Shown here piece by piece: positions 43,548-52,483 of a stretch of DNA of 64,000 bases. This DNA is from Kitasatospora fiedleri (GTDB taxonomy: Bacteria > Actinomycetota > Actinomycetes > Streptomycetales > Streptomycetaceae): positions 7,655,001 through 7,719,000 of the forward strand of contig NZ_OX419519.1 of the NCBI RefSeq assembly GCF_948472415.1, read 5' to 3'. The notes under the pieces are model-generated. The model had not been told where the DNA came from. It did no database searches and saw nothing but the letters and a program-made list of their open reading frames with translations. Each line of letters starts with the position of its first letter. Within the stretch, counting starts at the first letter, position 1. The position numbers and the translations under genes were made by a program.

Positions 43548-45023
43548 TCAGGAACGCCTGCGGCGCCGGACGACGAGCGTCGTGGCCGCCGCCACCGCCG
43601 CGGCGAGCACCAGGGCGAGGGTGGTGATCAGGGCGGTGCGGGAGGAGGAGGACGTGGCGGCGGCGACGGGCGCGGTGGCCGGGGAGGGCGTGGGCGTGGG
43701 CGTCGCGCCGAGGTCGGGCAGCGGTGGGACGGCCGCGGCGGGGGTGAGCGGGAGGTTGACGGTGAGCGGGTCCATCTCGGTGCCGGCCGGGTAGAGGTTG
43801 CCGAAGGCGCCCGCACCGGCGGCGGTGAGGGTGAGCGGCAGGTCGGTGGCGGTGAGGAGGTCGTTCTCGGTCTTCAGGGCGCTCGCGTCGAAGGTGGCGA
43901 TCTCGGTGGTGGCGGCGGTGCGGGTGGTGCCGTCGGGGGTGCGGCCGGAGACGTCGACGGTCAGGCGGCCCTCGGTGCCGGCGGCGGTCAGGCGCGGGTT
44001 GGCGAGTGTCAGGTCCAGGCCGAGGGCGTCGCCCTCGCGCAGGCCGGTGAAGCGGACGGTGCCGGTGAAGCCCGCGTCGAGGGTGCGGGTGGCCGGGTCC
44101 CAGGTGCCGCGGGCGGGCGTCCAGCGGAAGAACGCCCCGCCGTCGGCCGCGCCGTCGCCGAGCTGCCAACCGCCCTGGGCGATCGAGCCGGTGACGTAGT
44201 CGCGGAAGGTCCGCCGGACGCCCCAGTCGAGCGCGCCCCGGTCGAGGGCGGTGGCGGTGGCGGTGGCGCTCGGGGCGGCTCCGGCCGCGCTCTCCGCGGG
44301 CTCCGGGGCGGCGGTCGGGGTGGGCGTCGGGGTGGGTGTCGGCGTCGGGGAGGGCGCAGTGGCCGGGGACTTGAGCGTCACGGAGAAGGTGAGCGGGTCG
44401 AGCGCGGTGCCCGCGGTGTAGAAGCCGCCGAAGGCACTGGCCCCGGCCGAGGTCAGCGTCGCGGGGACGTTGCTGAGGGTGAGGGTGCCGGAGGCGTTCT
44501 TGAGCGAGACGCCGGAGAGCGAGAGGTCGGCCAGCCGGGCCTGGCCGGTGCTGGAGGTCTTGCCGGTCTCGCGGGACTTGGAGCTGACGTCCGCGTACAG
44601 GGCGGCGCTGCCGTCGGCCGCGGCCTTGACGGTGAGGTGGGAGATCGAGAGGTCGAGCGCGTTGCTGCCGTTCTCCTGGTGGCCGGTGAAGCGGACCCCG
44701 CCCTGGAAGGCGGCGGAGAGCGCGCCGGTGGCCGGGTCGTAGCTGCCGGCCGCGGAGTGGAAGCGGAACGCCGAGCCGCCGACGGTGGCCGCGCCGCCGG
44801 TCAGGGCCCACTTGCCGTTGGCGATCGGGCCGGTGACGTAGGTGAGGAAGGACTGCTTGATGCCCCAGTCGAGCCGGCCGCCGGAGACCGCCGGATCGGC
44901 CGCGGCGGCCCGGCCGGGGAGCCAGGCCAGGGCCAGCAGCAGGGCGAGCGGCAGCACGAGGGCGGTGCGCAGCCGGCCGGCCGGGCGGCGGGGTGGTACG
45001 GGGGGCCGTCCGGGGACGGGCAT
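43548..45023 (-). CDS. HtaA domain haem-binding membrane-anchored protein
   Basis: This 491-residue exported protein starts at ATG 45023 after GAGGAG, with a signal peptide ending near GRAAAADP. Two HtaA regions occur, at about residues 48-205 (LDWGIKQSFLTYVTGPIANG) and 265-425 (LDWGVRRTFRDYVTGSIAQG), joined by a Thr-Pro linker. The C-terminus is a transmembrane helix ending in RRRRRS, with no LPXTG-like motif, so it stays in the membrane. It is transcribed before the LAXTG-bearing HtaA gene, 93 bp apart, from the iron-box region shared with hmuT. It probably relays haem from the wall protein to the ABC importer. Confidence 0.92.
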   Translation of the reverse strand: MPVPGRPPVPPRRPAGRLRTALVLPLALLLALAWLPGRAAAADPAVSGGRLDWGIKQSFLTYVTGPIANGKWALTGGAATVGGSAFRFHSAAGSYDPATGALSAAFQGGVRFTGHQENGSNALDLSISHLTVKAAADGSAALYADVSSKSRETGKTSSTGQARLADLSLSGVSLKNASGTLTLSNVPATLTSAGASAFGGFYTAGTALDPLTFSVTLKSPATAPSPTPTPTPTPTPTAAPEPAESAAGAAPSATATATALDRGALDWGVRRTFRDYVTGSIAQGGWQLGDGAADGGAFFRWTPARGTWDPATRTLDAGFTGTVRFTGLREGDALGLDLTLANPRLTAAGTEGRLTVDVSGRTPDGTTRTAATTEIATFDASALKTENDLLTATDLPLTLTAAGAGAFGNLYPAGTEMDPLTVNLPLTPAAAVPPLPDLGATPTPTPSPATAPVAAATSSSSRTALITTLALVLAAAVAAATTLVVRRRRRS

Positions 45024-45090
45024 GGCGGATCACTCCTCGGCGGAGGGGAAGCGGGCAGGTGGCAGGGGGTGCGGGGGGAGGCGACCCCCT

Positions 45091-45120
45091 TGCTCAATTG
45101 AGGTAAGGCTAACCTAATAT
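45091..45120. promoter_or_regulatory. Iron box (DmdR/IdeR type) between divergent HtaA and hmuTUV genes
   Basis: TGAGGTAAGGCTAACCTAA at 45099-45117 matches the actinomycete iron box TTAGGTTAGGCTAACCTAA at 17 of 19 bases. TAATAT (45115-45120) could be the -10 of the hmuT promoter. One site can control both directions. Confidence 0.85.
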
Positions 45121-45195
45121 ATGAGTCAAGTGTCCCGACCACGACCCCCCTGGGCGACCTCGACGGGACGTCAACGCACCGAGAAAGGCCCGAGG

Positions 45196-46227
45196 TTGAC
45201 CCGCACCCTCCGCGACCGGACCAGAACCGCCCCCGCCGTCCTGCTCGCCGTCCTCGGACTCCTGCTCGGTGCCGCCGCCTGCTCCACCGGCGAGGCCGCC
45301 CCCGGCGCACCGGCGGCCTCCGCCACCGCCGCCACCGCCGACCCCGACCGGATCGAGGCGCTGCCCGACACCCCCGCGCCCCGCCTGCCCGTCACCGTCC
45401 CCTCCGCCGACGGCCGACAGGTCACCGTCACCAGCGCGGACCGGATCATCCCGCTCAACGGCAGCCTGGCCGAGCTGGTGTTCAGCCTCGGCCTCGGCGA
45501 CCGCGCGGTGGCCCGTGACGTGTCCACCACCTTCGAGCAGGCCGCGAAACTCCCCGTCATCACCCAGGCCCACGAGGTCTCCGCCGAAGGCGTGCTCTCC
45601 CTGCACCCCACCGTGGTGCTCGCCGACCGCAGCACCGGCCCCGCCGAGGCCGTCGACCAGATCCGCGCCGCCGGCGTTCCGCTGATCGTCCTGGACGACG
45701 CCAAGAAGCTCGACGACGTCGGCCCCCGGATCGACCGGGTCGCCGCCGCCCTCGGCGTGCCCGAGGCCGGCGCCCGGCTCAAGGAGCGCACGCAGCGTCA
45801 GATCGCCGACGTGCAGGCACAGCTCCCGGCCGCCGGGGCCACCCGCCCCAAGGTCGCCTTCCTCTACCTGCGCGGCAGCGCCTCCGTCTTCCTGCTCGGC
45901 GGCCCCGACTCCGGCGCGCCCTCGCTGATCGAGGCCGCCGGCGGCGAGGACGCCGGCACCGCCGCCCACCTCACCGGCGACTTCACCCCGCTCACCAGCG
46001 AAGCCCTGGTCAAGGCCGCCCCCGACGCGATCCTGGTGATGACCAAGGGCCTGGAGTCGGTCGGCGGCGTCGACGGCCTGCTCCACCTCCCCGGCGTCGC
46101 CCAGACCCCCGCCGGACTCGACCGCCGGATCATCGCCGTCGACGACGGCCGCCTGCTCTCCTACGGCCCGCGCACCCCCGAGGTGCTGCGCGACCTCGCC
46201 ACCCAGCTGCACCGGGACGCCGAGTGA
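45196..46227 (+). CDS. hmuT: Haemin ABC transporter substrate-binding lipoprotein HmuT
   Basis: About 343 residues. TTG 45196 follows GAGAAAGG. ATG 45121 lies next to the -10 box and would add 25 odd residues, so it is less likely. The lipobox is LLGAAACST. The mature part is a helical-backbone binding protein of the FepB/BtuF type: RIIPLNGSLAELVFSLGLGDR, VLADRSTGPAEAVDQIRAAG, VAFLYLRGSASVFLLGG. In corynebacteria HmuT binds haem with Tyr and His ligands. It begins the hmuTUV operon under an iron box. Confidence 0.9.
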   Translation: MTRTLRDRTRTAPAVLLAVLGLLLGAAACSTGEAAPGAPAASATAATADPDRIEALPDTPAPRLPVTVPSADGRQVTVTSADRIIPLNGSLAELVFSLGLGDRAVARDVSTTFEQAAKLPVITQAHEVSAEGVLSLHPTVVLADRSTGPAEAVDQIRAAGVPLIVLDDAKKLDDVGPRIDRVAAALGVPEAGARLKERTQRQIADVQAQLPAAGATRPKVAFLYLRGSASVFLLGGPDSGAPSLIEAAGGEDAGTAAHLTGDFTPLTSEALVKAAPDAILVMTKGLESVGGVDGLLHLPGVAQTPAGLDRRIIAVDDGRLLSYGPRTPEVLRDLATQLHRDAE

Positions 46228-47327
46228 CCGCCACCCTGCCCGAGACCGGCCCGACCGGCCCGACCGGCGCCGCCGCGACCCCGCTGGTGAAGAGGACCGC
46301 CCGCGACCGGCGCCCGCTGCTGCTGGCCGGGCTGTGCGCCGCCCTGCTCGCCTGCGCGCTGCTCGCCGCCGGCACCGGCGCCTACGCCATCCCGCTCGGC
46401 GACATCCTCGCCTCGCTCGCCCACCGCGCCCACCTCGGCGGCCACGCCCTGGACCGGGTCCCCGAATCGGTGCTGTGGAACGTCCGGCTGCCCCGGGTGG
46501 TGCTGGCCCTGCTGGTCGGCGGCGCGCTCGGCTGCGCCGGGGCGCTGATGCAGGGCGTGTTCGGCAACCCGCTGGCCGAACCCGCCGTGATCGGCGTCTC
46601 CTCCGGCGGCGCGGTCGGCGCCGTCAGCTGCATCGTGCTCGGCCTGGACGCGCTCGGCTCCTGGACGGTCACCGCCGCCGCGTTCGCCTCCGGCCTGCTC
46701 ACCGTCGGCGCCGTCTACGCCATGTCGCGCAGCGGCGGCCGCACCGAGGTGGTCACCCTGCTGCTCACCGGCGTCGCCGTCAACGCGTTCTGCGGCGCGC
46801 TGATCGGCCTGCTGCTGTTCACCGCCGACACCGCCGCGATCAGCCAGGTGACGTTCTGGCAGCTCGGCTCGCTCTCCCAAGCCAGCTGGACGAAGGTGCT
46901 GGCCGTGCTGCCGTTCGCCGCCCTCGGCCTGGCCGTCGCCCCCCGCTACGCCCGCCGCCTGGACCTGCTCGCGCTCGGCGAACGCCCCGCCCGGCACCTG
47001 GGCGTGGACGTCGAACGGATGCGGATCGTGCTGATCACCGTGGTCGCGCTGCTCACCGCCGCGGCCGTCGCGGTCAGCGGCATCATCGGCTTCGTCGGCC
47101 TGGTCGTCCCGCACCTGCTGCGGATGCTGGCCGGCCCCGGCCACCGCTTCCTGCTGCCCGCCTCCGCCGTCGGCGGCGCGCTCGTCCTGGTCGCCGGCGA
47201 CCTCGCCGCCCGCACCCTCGCCGCACCCGCCGAACTCCCGCTCGGCGTCCTCACCGCACTCCTCGGCAGCCCGTTCTTCTTCTGGCTGCTGCGCCGCACC
47301 CGACGCCGCCAGGGAGGCTGGGCATGA
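46224..47327 (+). CDS. hmuU: Haemin ABC transporter permease HmuU (FecCD family)
   Basis: This 367-residue inner-membrane permease starts at GTG 46224, overlapping the hmuT stop by 4 bp. The FecCD pattern is complete, with about ten hydrophobic segments: PRVVLALLVGGALGCAGALM, NPLAEPAVIGVSSGGAVGA and IIGFVGLVVPHLLRMLAGP. The N-terminus has GPTGPTG repeats before the first helix. It forms the channel for haem with HmuV as ATPase. Confidence 0.93.
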   Translation: MTATLPETGPTGPTGAAATPLVKRTARDRRPLLLAGLCAALLACALLAAGTGAYAIPLGDILASLAHRAHLGGHALDRVPESVLWNVRLPRVVLALLVGGALGCAGALMQGVFGNPLAEPAVIGVSSGGAVGAVSCIVLGLDALGSWTVTAAAFASGLLTVGAVYAMSRSGGRTEVVTLLLTGVAVNAFCGALIGLLLFTADTAAISQVTFWQLGSLSQASWTKVLAVLPFAALGLAVAPRYARRLDLLALGERPARHLGVDVERMRIVLITVVALLTAAAVAVSGIIGFVGLVVPHLLRMLAGPGHRFLLPASAVGGALVLVAGDLAARTLAAPAELPLGVLTALLGSPFFFWLLRRTRRRQGGWA

Positions 47328-48108
47328 CCGTGCTGCTGGAAGCCGAGGGCATCGGTTTCGCCGTCGGGGGACGGGAGTTGCTGGCGGACGTCGACCTGAC
47401 CGTGCGGGCCGGGGAGATCCTGGCGCTGCTCGGCCCCAACGGCGCCGGCAAGTCCACCCTGCTGTCCGTCCTGGCGGGCGACCAGCGCCCGGCCCGCGGC
47501 GAGGTGCGGATCGACGGCCGCCCGCTGGCCGGGCACCGGCCCGCCGAACTCGCCCGCCGCCGCGCCCTGCTGCCGCAGACCCACGAGGTGTCCTTCCCGT
47601 TCCCCGCCGTCGAGGTGGTCCGGATGGGACGCGCCCCCTGGGCCGGCCGCCGCACCGCCGACCAGGACGAACGGGCCGTCGCCCGCGCGATGGCCGCCAC
47701 CGACTGCGCACACCTGGCCGAACGCCCGTTCACCGCGCTCTCCGGCGGCGAACGGGCCCGGGTCGCGCTGGCCCGCGTCCTCGCCCAGGACACCGCGCTG
47801 CTGCTGCTCGACGAACCCACCGCCGCGCTCGACCTGCGCCACCAGGAACTCGTGTTGCGGGTCGCCCGGAAACGTGCCGACGCCGGACACGGCGTGGTCG
47901 TCGTCCTGCACGACCTGACGCTGGCCGCCGCGCACGCCGACCGGATCGCACTGCTGGACGCCGGGCGCACCGTCGCCGTCGGCCCCACCACCGAGATCCT
48001 GGACGCCGACCTGCTCAGCCGGGTCTACCGCCACCCCGTGGAGGTACTGGCGCACCCGCGCGGGGGCGCGCCGATCGTGCTGCCCGAGCGCCCCGAGAAA
48101 CAGATTGA
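47324..48108 (+). CDS. hmuV: Haemin ABC transporter ATP-binding protein HmuV; probable frameshift at the 3' end
   Basis: The start is ATG 47324, overlapping the hmuU stop. Walker A is GPNGAGKST, the signature LSGGERARVALAR, Walker B LLLLDEPTAALD and the H-loop VVLHDLTLAA. The family features QTHEVSFPFPAVEVVRMGR identify HmuV. As given, the frame stays open to 48580, adding 150 Arg/Pro-rich residues and running into the opposite-strand gene. If one C is missing in the run at 48091-48094, the protein ends LPERPRETD with TGA at 48106-48108, a normal length of about 261. I take this shorter end. Confidence 0.88.
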
Positions 48109-48269
48109 CGGATCGTCGGCCCGGGAAGATCCCCGGTTGGTGGGCGACCGACCGGGCGAGATCCGGGCCGCAGGGCGGTCCGGGCGGGTGACCCGGGAGG
48201 GCGGTCCACATGTCCGCGCCAGGTGCGGGTACCCGCACCAGCAGGAACCGGACCACCCGGAGGCACCAC

Positions 48270-48389
48270 ATGCAACTCACCATGCTCCTGCTGCTCACCC
48301 CCCTGATCCTCGCCGGGGCCGTCACCGCGACCCGCGGCTCCGCCCGCCGCGGCCGCCACCGCGCCGACCCGCGCGGCCGGGAATCCTGA
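48270..48389 (+). CDS. Very small single-span membrane protein (39 residues)
   Basis: ATG 48270 lies six bases behind a perfect GGAGG (48259-48263). The frame encodes MQLTMLLLLTPLILAGAVTA, one hydrophobic span, then a short Arg-rich tail ending GRES and TGA at 48387. The ribosome binding site, spacing and membrane-plus-positive-tail layout support a real gene. Its role is unknown. It ends eight bases before the stop of the opposite-strand gene. Confidence 0.6.
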   Translation: MQLTMLLLLTPLILAGAVTATRGSARRGRHRADPRGRES

Positions 48390-48396
48390 CAGGCCG

Positions 48397-49127
48397 TCAC
48401 TCCTCGTACCGGACGGTGAAGCGGGTCCCGCCGTACCGGCCCGGCCCGCCGAGGCGCAGCACCAGCAGGGTGCCGCACCGGGCCCGCGCCTCCGCCAGCC
48501 GCGCCCGGTCCGCCCGGTCGGTCCGGATGGTCCGGGTGGACCGGCCCGGCGATCGGGGCGGGACGCTCCAGCGGCGGTGACGCAGTCGGCCGGAGCCGAT
48601 CCCCCGGCGCGGCGTCCGCACCCCGTCCCGGAGCGGGAGCGGCGCCCCCGGCCGGTCCCAGTCGATCCGCAGCTCCGGAGTGCCGAACTCCGGACCGGTG
48701 GATCGGGCCGGGCCGTACTCCGGGGCGGCATCCAGTCCGCGATGCCGTACCGCCGGAGCTCGTCCAGGACGTCGGCCACCTCGCCGCGGACCCCGAAGTA
48801 GGCGACGGCCCGCAGCTCGCAGGTGACCTTGCGGGCGGAGGGGGAGCCGAAACCCGCGAACTCGGTGCGCCGGGAGAAGGTCTCCGCGCAGTGCGTCACC
48901 ACGTGCTCCAGGCCCCCGCACGCGCCCACCCGCTCGACCACCGCCCCCATCGCGCGCTCCGCCGCCGCCCGGCGCGACTCCACCCCGGGCGACTCGACCA
49001 GCCGCCGCAGCTTCCGCTTCGACGGCCCGCTCAGGTTCGTCCCGCCGAACCGCACCAGGGCGAGCGCCCCGACCAGCCCCAGCGTCCTGGCGCACTCGGT
49101 CGCGAACGACCTCCGCTTCCCCGTCAT
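48397..49127 (-). CDS. Hypothetical protein; one frameshift
   Basis: ATG 49127 has GGAGG seven bases before it. The first 130 residues (MTGKRRSFATECARTLGLVG, then THCAETFSRRTEFAGFGS) continue to RYGIADWM. One base appears to be missing near 48735, and the second half reads PEYGPARSTGPEFGTPELR to RYGGTRFTVRYEE and stops at 48397. No family is recognised. A weak hydrophobic stretch is present near the N-terminus. The palindrome at 49173 lies 46 bp upstream. Confidence 0.6.
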
Positions 49128-49172
49128 CCCGCACCTCCGGCTCCACCCTCGGCGAGCCGGGGGCCGGACGCA

Positions 49173-49188
49173 TGAGTACGGGTACTCA
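49173..49188. promoter_or_regulatory. Palindrome TGAGTAC-GG-GTACTCA upstream of the hypothetical gene
   Basis: The 7-bp arms are perfect with a 2-bp spacer, and the core is identical to the one at 28748-28763. Both sites are 45-85 bp upstream of minus-strand starts. An unknown regulator may bind them. Confidence 0.55.
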
Positions 49189-49274
49189 GCCGGCCCCGGC
49201 GCCGGCCGCGGCGGCGCTGCTGTGCGCCCGGCCCGGGCGAGGGGGCGCCGGGCGCCCGAGGGGCGGGGCGGGCG

Positions 49275-50030
49275 TCAGGCGGCCGGTTTCTCCCAGACCG
49301 AGACGTGCCGGGTGCTGTGCTCGGTGAACGGCGTCCGCGTCCACCCGTCCCAGCGGTCGCGGAGCCGCAGGCCGGCCAGTCGGGCCATCAGGTCCAGTTC
49401 GGCGGGCCAGACGTAGCGGAAGGGGACGGTCCGGGCGGTGCCGCGGCCGTCCGGGGTGACCTGGAGGTAGTGGCAGGTCGCGTCCTGGGTGACGGTGTCG
49501 TAGGCGGTGTAGGCCCACTCGCCGGGGCCGGTACGGAACGGGACGGTGTTCTGCCCGGCCGGGATCTTGCGCAGCTCCGGGACCATCACCTCGACGACGA
49601 AGCGGCCACCGGGCGCGAGGTGGTCGGCGGCGTTGCGGAAGCAGGCGACCTGGGCCTCCTGGCCGGTCAGGTTCATGAGGGTGTTGAAGACCAGGAAGAC
49701 CAGGGCGAAGGGCCCGTCGGCCGTCAGGTCCGCCTTCGCGGTGGCGAAGTCCCCGAGGGTGACGCCGATCGACTCGCCGCCGGGCTTGGCGCGCAGGCGC
49801 CGCACCATCGCCCGGGACAGCTCGATGCCGTGCACCGGAACGCCGCGGCGGGCGAGCGGCAGGGCGATCCGCCCCGTCCCGATCCCCAGCTCCAGCGCCC
49901 TTCCGCCGCCCGCCAGTTCGGCGAGGACGTCGACCGTCCGGGCGATGACGTCCGCCCGGAACTCGGGCCCCGAGGACTCGTCGTACCGCTCCGCCACCTG
50001 CTCACCGAAGTACCCGTCCGCGTCGCTCAC
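49275..50030 (-). CDS. Class I SAM-dependent methyltransferase
   Basis: This 251-residue protein starts at GTG 50030 (VSDADGYFGEQVAERYDES). The AdoMet motif is ALELGIGTGRIALPLARRG. Motif II and following strands are FALVFLVFNTLMNLTGQE and LAPGGRFVVEVMVPEL. The C-terminal part (PFRYVWPAELDLMARLAGLRLRDRW, cited in pieces) is typical of a widespread Streptomyces group with unknown substrates. It lies between the hypothetical gene and a TetR gene on the same strand. Confidence 0.87.
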   Translation of the reverse strand: MSDADGYFGEQVAERYDESSGPEFRADVIARTVDVLAELAGGGRALELGIGTGRIALPLARRGVPVHGIELSRAMVRRLRAKPGGESIGVTLGDFATAKADLTADGPFALVFLVFNTLMNLTGQEAQVACFRNAADHLAPGGRFVVEVMVPELRKIPAGQNTVPFRTGPGEWAYTAYDTVTQDATCHYLQVTPDGRGTARTVPFRYVWPAELDLMARLAGLRLRDRWDGWTRTPFTEHSTRHVSVWEKPAA

Positions 50031-50139
50031 CGGCCGACCGTACCGCGCGGGCGGCGCGGGGGCCCGGCATTTTCCCGGCCGCAACTCCCGCCGCCCAAAA
50101 GGCCGTTCGGCCTGCGGGGGTGAGAAGGGCGGGGGAGCG

Positions 50140-50838
50140 TCAGCGGGTGCGGTGGTCGATCAGGGCGGCGATGCCGTCGAGGATGCGGGCGATGCCGAAG
50201 TCGTAGGCGTCGTCGCGGCCACCGGGGGGTTCGGCGAGGGCGGCGGCGAGGGCGGGGTAGCGGTCGGCGTGGGTGTGGACCAAATCGCCGAGCGCGCGCA
50301 GGAGTTCGGCCTCGGGGGAGCCGTCGCGGGACTGGCGGTGCTGGGCGGCGATGGTGCGGACGTGGCCGACCAGCAGGACGGCGGCGTCCATGCGTTCCGC
50401 GCCGGACAGGCCGTGGCCGTCGAGTGCCGCCACCACCCGTTCCAGCCAGGCCAGTTCGCGCGGGCCGGTGGGACGCGGAGCGGCGAGGGCGTCCAGCAGC
50501 CAGGGGTGGACGGCCAGCACGGCGGACATCCGGTGGGCCCAGTCGGCGAGCTGCTCGCGCCACGGGGCACCGCTCGCGGGCGGGGGGTCGCCCGCGACGT
50601 GCTCGACCATCAGGGCGACCAGTTCGGCCTTGCCCGGCACGTACCGGTACAGCGCCATCTTGGTGTGGTCGAGCAGCCCCGCGACCCGCTGCATGGACAC
50701 CGCCGCCAGGCCCTCGGCGTCCGCGATGCCGACCCCGGCGCGGGCGATCGACTCCAGGCTCAGGGACGGCTTCGGCCCCCGGGTCGGCCGGGCAGGCGGG
50801 CCCCACAGCAGCCGCAGCGCCGCGTTCGGTTCCGGCAC
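50140..50838 (-). CDS. TetR family regulator (TetR_C tetracycline-repressor-like)
   Basis: This 232-residue repressor starts at GTG 50838 after GGAGGGA. The N-terminus is Pro-rich (LLWGPPARPTRGPKPSLS). The helix-turn-helix is LAAVSMQRVAGLLDHTKMAL followed by YRYVPGKAELVALM. The C-terminal domain resembles TetR_C. It is divergent from a FAD-dependent monooxygenase, and a symmetric site lies between them, the classic TetR/TetX-like arrangement for a ligand-inducible flavoenzyme. Confidence 0.9.
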   Translation of the reverse strand: MPEPNAALRLLWGPPARPTRGPKPSLSLESIARAGVGIADAEGLAAVSMQRVAGLLDHTKMALYRYVPGKAELVALMVEHVAGDPPPASGAPWREQLADWAHRMSAVLAVHPWLLDALAAPRPTGPRELAWLERVVAALDGHGLSGAERMDAAVLLVGHVRTIAAQHRQSRDGSPEAELLRALGDLVHTHADRYPALAAALAEPPGGRDDAYDFGIARILDGIAALIDHRTR

Positions 50839-50882
50839 GGTCCCTCCTCGCTCCGCGGGCCGGCCTTGTGCGCGACCCGGAA

Positions 50883-50901
50883 CTGTGTCTACCGTACACA
50901 G
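50883..50901. promoter_or_regulatory. TetR operator between divergent TetR and monooxygenase genes
   Basis: CTGTGT and ACACAG form a perfect inverted repeat around the 7-bp centre CTACCGT. It sits midway between both start codons, where it could also overlap both promoters. Confidence 0.72.
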
Positions 50902-50962
50902 CAATGAACCGCGTCCGGTGGACGCAGTTTCTCGGCGGTGACGCCACCCGAGGAGGAAGCAC

Positions 50963-52143
50963 GTGCGGATACTGATCTCCGGCGCCGGCATCGGCGGCCC
51001 CGCGCTCGCGTACTGGCTCGCCGGTACGGACACCGGCCCACCGTGGTCGAACTCGCCCCCGGACTGCGGGCCGGCGGGCAGGCCGTCGACTTCCGCGGCC
51101 CCACCCACCTGACCGTCCTGCGCCGGATGGGCCTGCTGGACGAACTGCGCGCGCACCGCACCGGCGGCACACCCATGACCTTCACCGACCCGCGCGGCCG
51201 GACCAGGCTGCGGCTGCCCGCCGAGTTCGCCGGCGGCGAGGTGGAGATCCCGCGCGGCGACCTCGTCCGGCTGCTGCACCGGCACAGCGCGCCCGGCACC
51301 GAGTACCTGTTCGGCGACACCGTCACCGCCCTGCGGCAGCGGCCCGACGGCGTCCTGGTCTCCTTCCGGCACGCCCCCGAACGGCACTTCGACCTGGTGA
51401 TCGGCGCCGACGGCCTGCACTCCCGGGTCCGCGCCCTCGCCTTCGGACCGGAACGGCGCTACGTCCGCCACCTCGGCTACTACGCCGCCACCTGGCCCTT
51501 CCCCAACCGCCTCGGCCTGCCCGCCGGCAGCACCGGCGTCAACACCCCCGGCCGGCTCGCCGCCGCCGGGGCCGACCCCCGCGACCCCGACCGGGCCGGC
51601 GCCTTCCTGCTGTTCGCCGCACCCGAACTCCCCCTCGACCGGCACGACCCCGCCCGGCTCAAGGCCCTGCTGCGCGAACGCTTCGCCGACCTGCCGCACC
51701 CCGTCCCGCACCTGCTCGCCACCCTGGACGAGGTCGACGACCGCGACCTGTACGTCGACTCGATCAGCCGCGCCGACGTCCCCGCCTGGTCCGACGACCG
51801 GATCGCCCTGCTCGGCGACGCCGCCTGCGGCGCCACCATCGGCGGCATGGGCACCGGCACCGCCCTGGTCGCCGCGTACGTCCTGGCCGCCGAACTCGCC
51901 CGCGCCGACGGCGACCACCGCGCCGCACTCACCCGCTACGAACGCACCGTCCGCCCCTACGCCCGACGCTGCCAGCGCGGCGGCGACCGCACCGGGCCCT
52001 TCCTCGCCCCGCGCACCGCCCACGGCCTGTGGCTGCGCAACACCCTGCTCGGCCGGCGCCCGCTGCTGAACCGCATGCTCGCGATGGGGGAGGACATCGC
52101 CACCCTCGACCTGCCCGAGCCCGCCCGGGTGCCGCAGGGGTGA
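50963..52143 (+). CDS. FAD-dependent monooxygenase (PHBH/TetX-like); one frameshift
   Basis: The start is GTG 50963 after AGGAGGAAG, giving VRILISGAGIGGPALAYWLA with the GxGxxG dinucleotide motif. One C is missing near 51021, and the rest reads RYGHRPTVVELAPGLRAGGQ to the end, about 393 residues. The DG motif is LVIGADGLHSRVR and the GD motif is IALLGDAACGATIGGMGTG. Enzymes of this group hydroxylate aromatic compounds or antibiotics. The divergent TetR gene and shared operator suggest substrate-induced expression. Confidence 0.86.
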
Positions 52144-52483
52144 GGGGGCGGCCGTCGGTCCCGTTCCGTCCTCGGGTGAAAGTTTCGCGGGGCCGGCAGG
52201 CTCCCCGCAGTGGCCGGGCGCGGGTGGGGCGGGCGCGAAGGGCCTGTTCGGCGGCGGGTCGACGGTGGTCCGGCCCGCTGGCGCGGGGTCAGGGGCGGTC
52301 GGGGTGGCGGGAGTTCGCGGTGTCCGGGGCCTGCCGTGAGGGCGGGGCGGGCCGCTAGCATCGGGCGCGGTTCGTTGCGGGAGCGCTCCCACGTTCCGGT
52401 TCCCGCATCGGCCCCGGTCAGCATGCCCCCCACCCGGCTGCCGTCCGCCTCTCCCACCCGAGAGCACCCCACCGGAGGACACC
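52144..52483 (+). promoter_or_regulatory. GH6 cellulase upstream region with CebR-like box
   Basis: This 340-bp region without a gene contains CGGGAGCGCTCCCA at 52378-52391, 13 of 14 bases of the known CebR box TGGGAGCGCTCCCA. It lies about 90 bp before the cellulase start. CebR represses cellulose-utilisation genes in the absence of cello-oligosaccharides. Nothing else is evident here. Confidence 0.8.

Noticed and set aside
47324..48580. HmuV with a 150-residue C-terminal extension
   Set aside because: The extension is low-complexity Arg/Pro sequence, overlaps the opposite-strand gene, and disappears if one C is restored near 48093.
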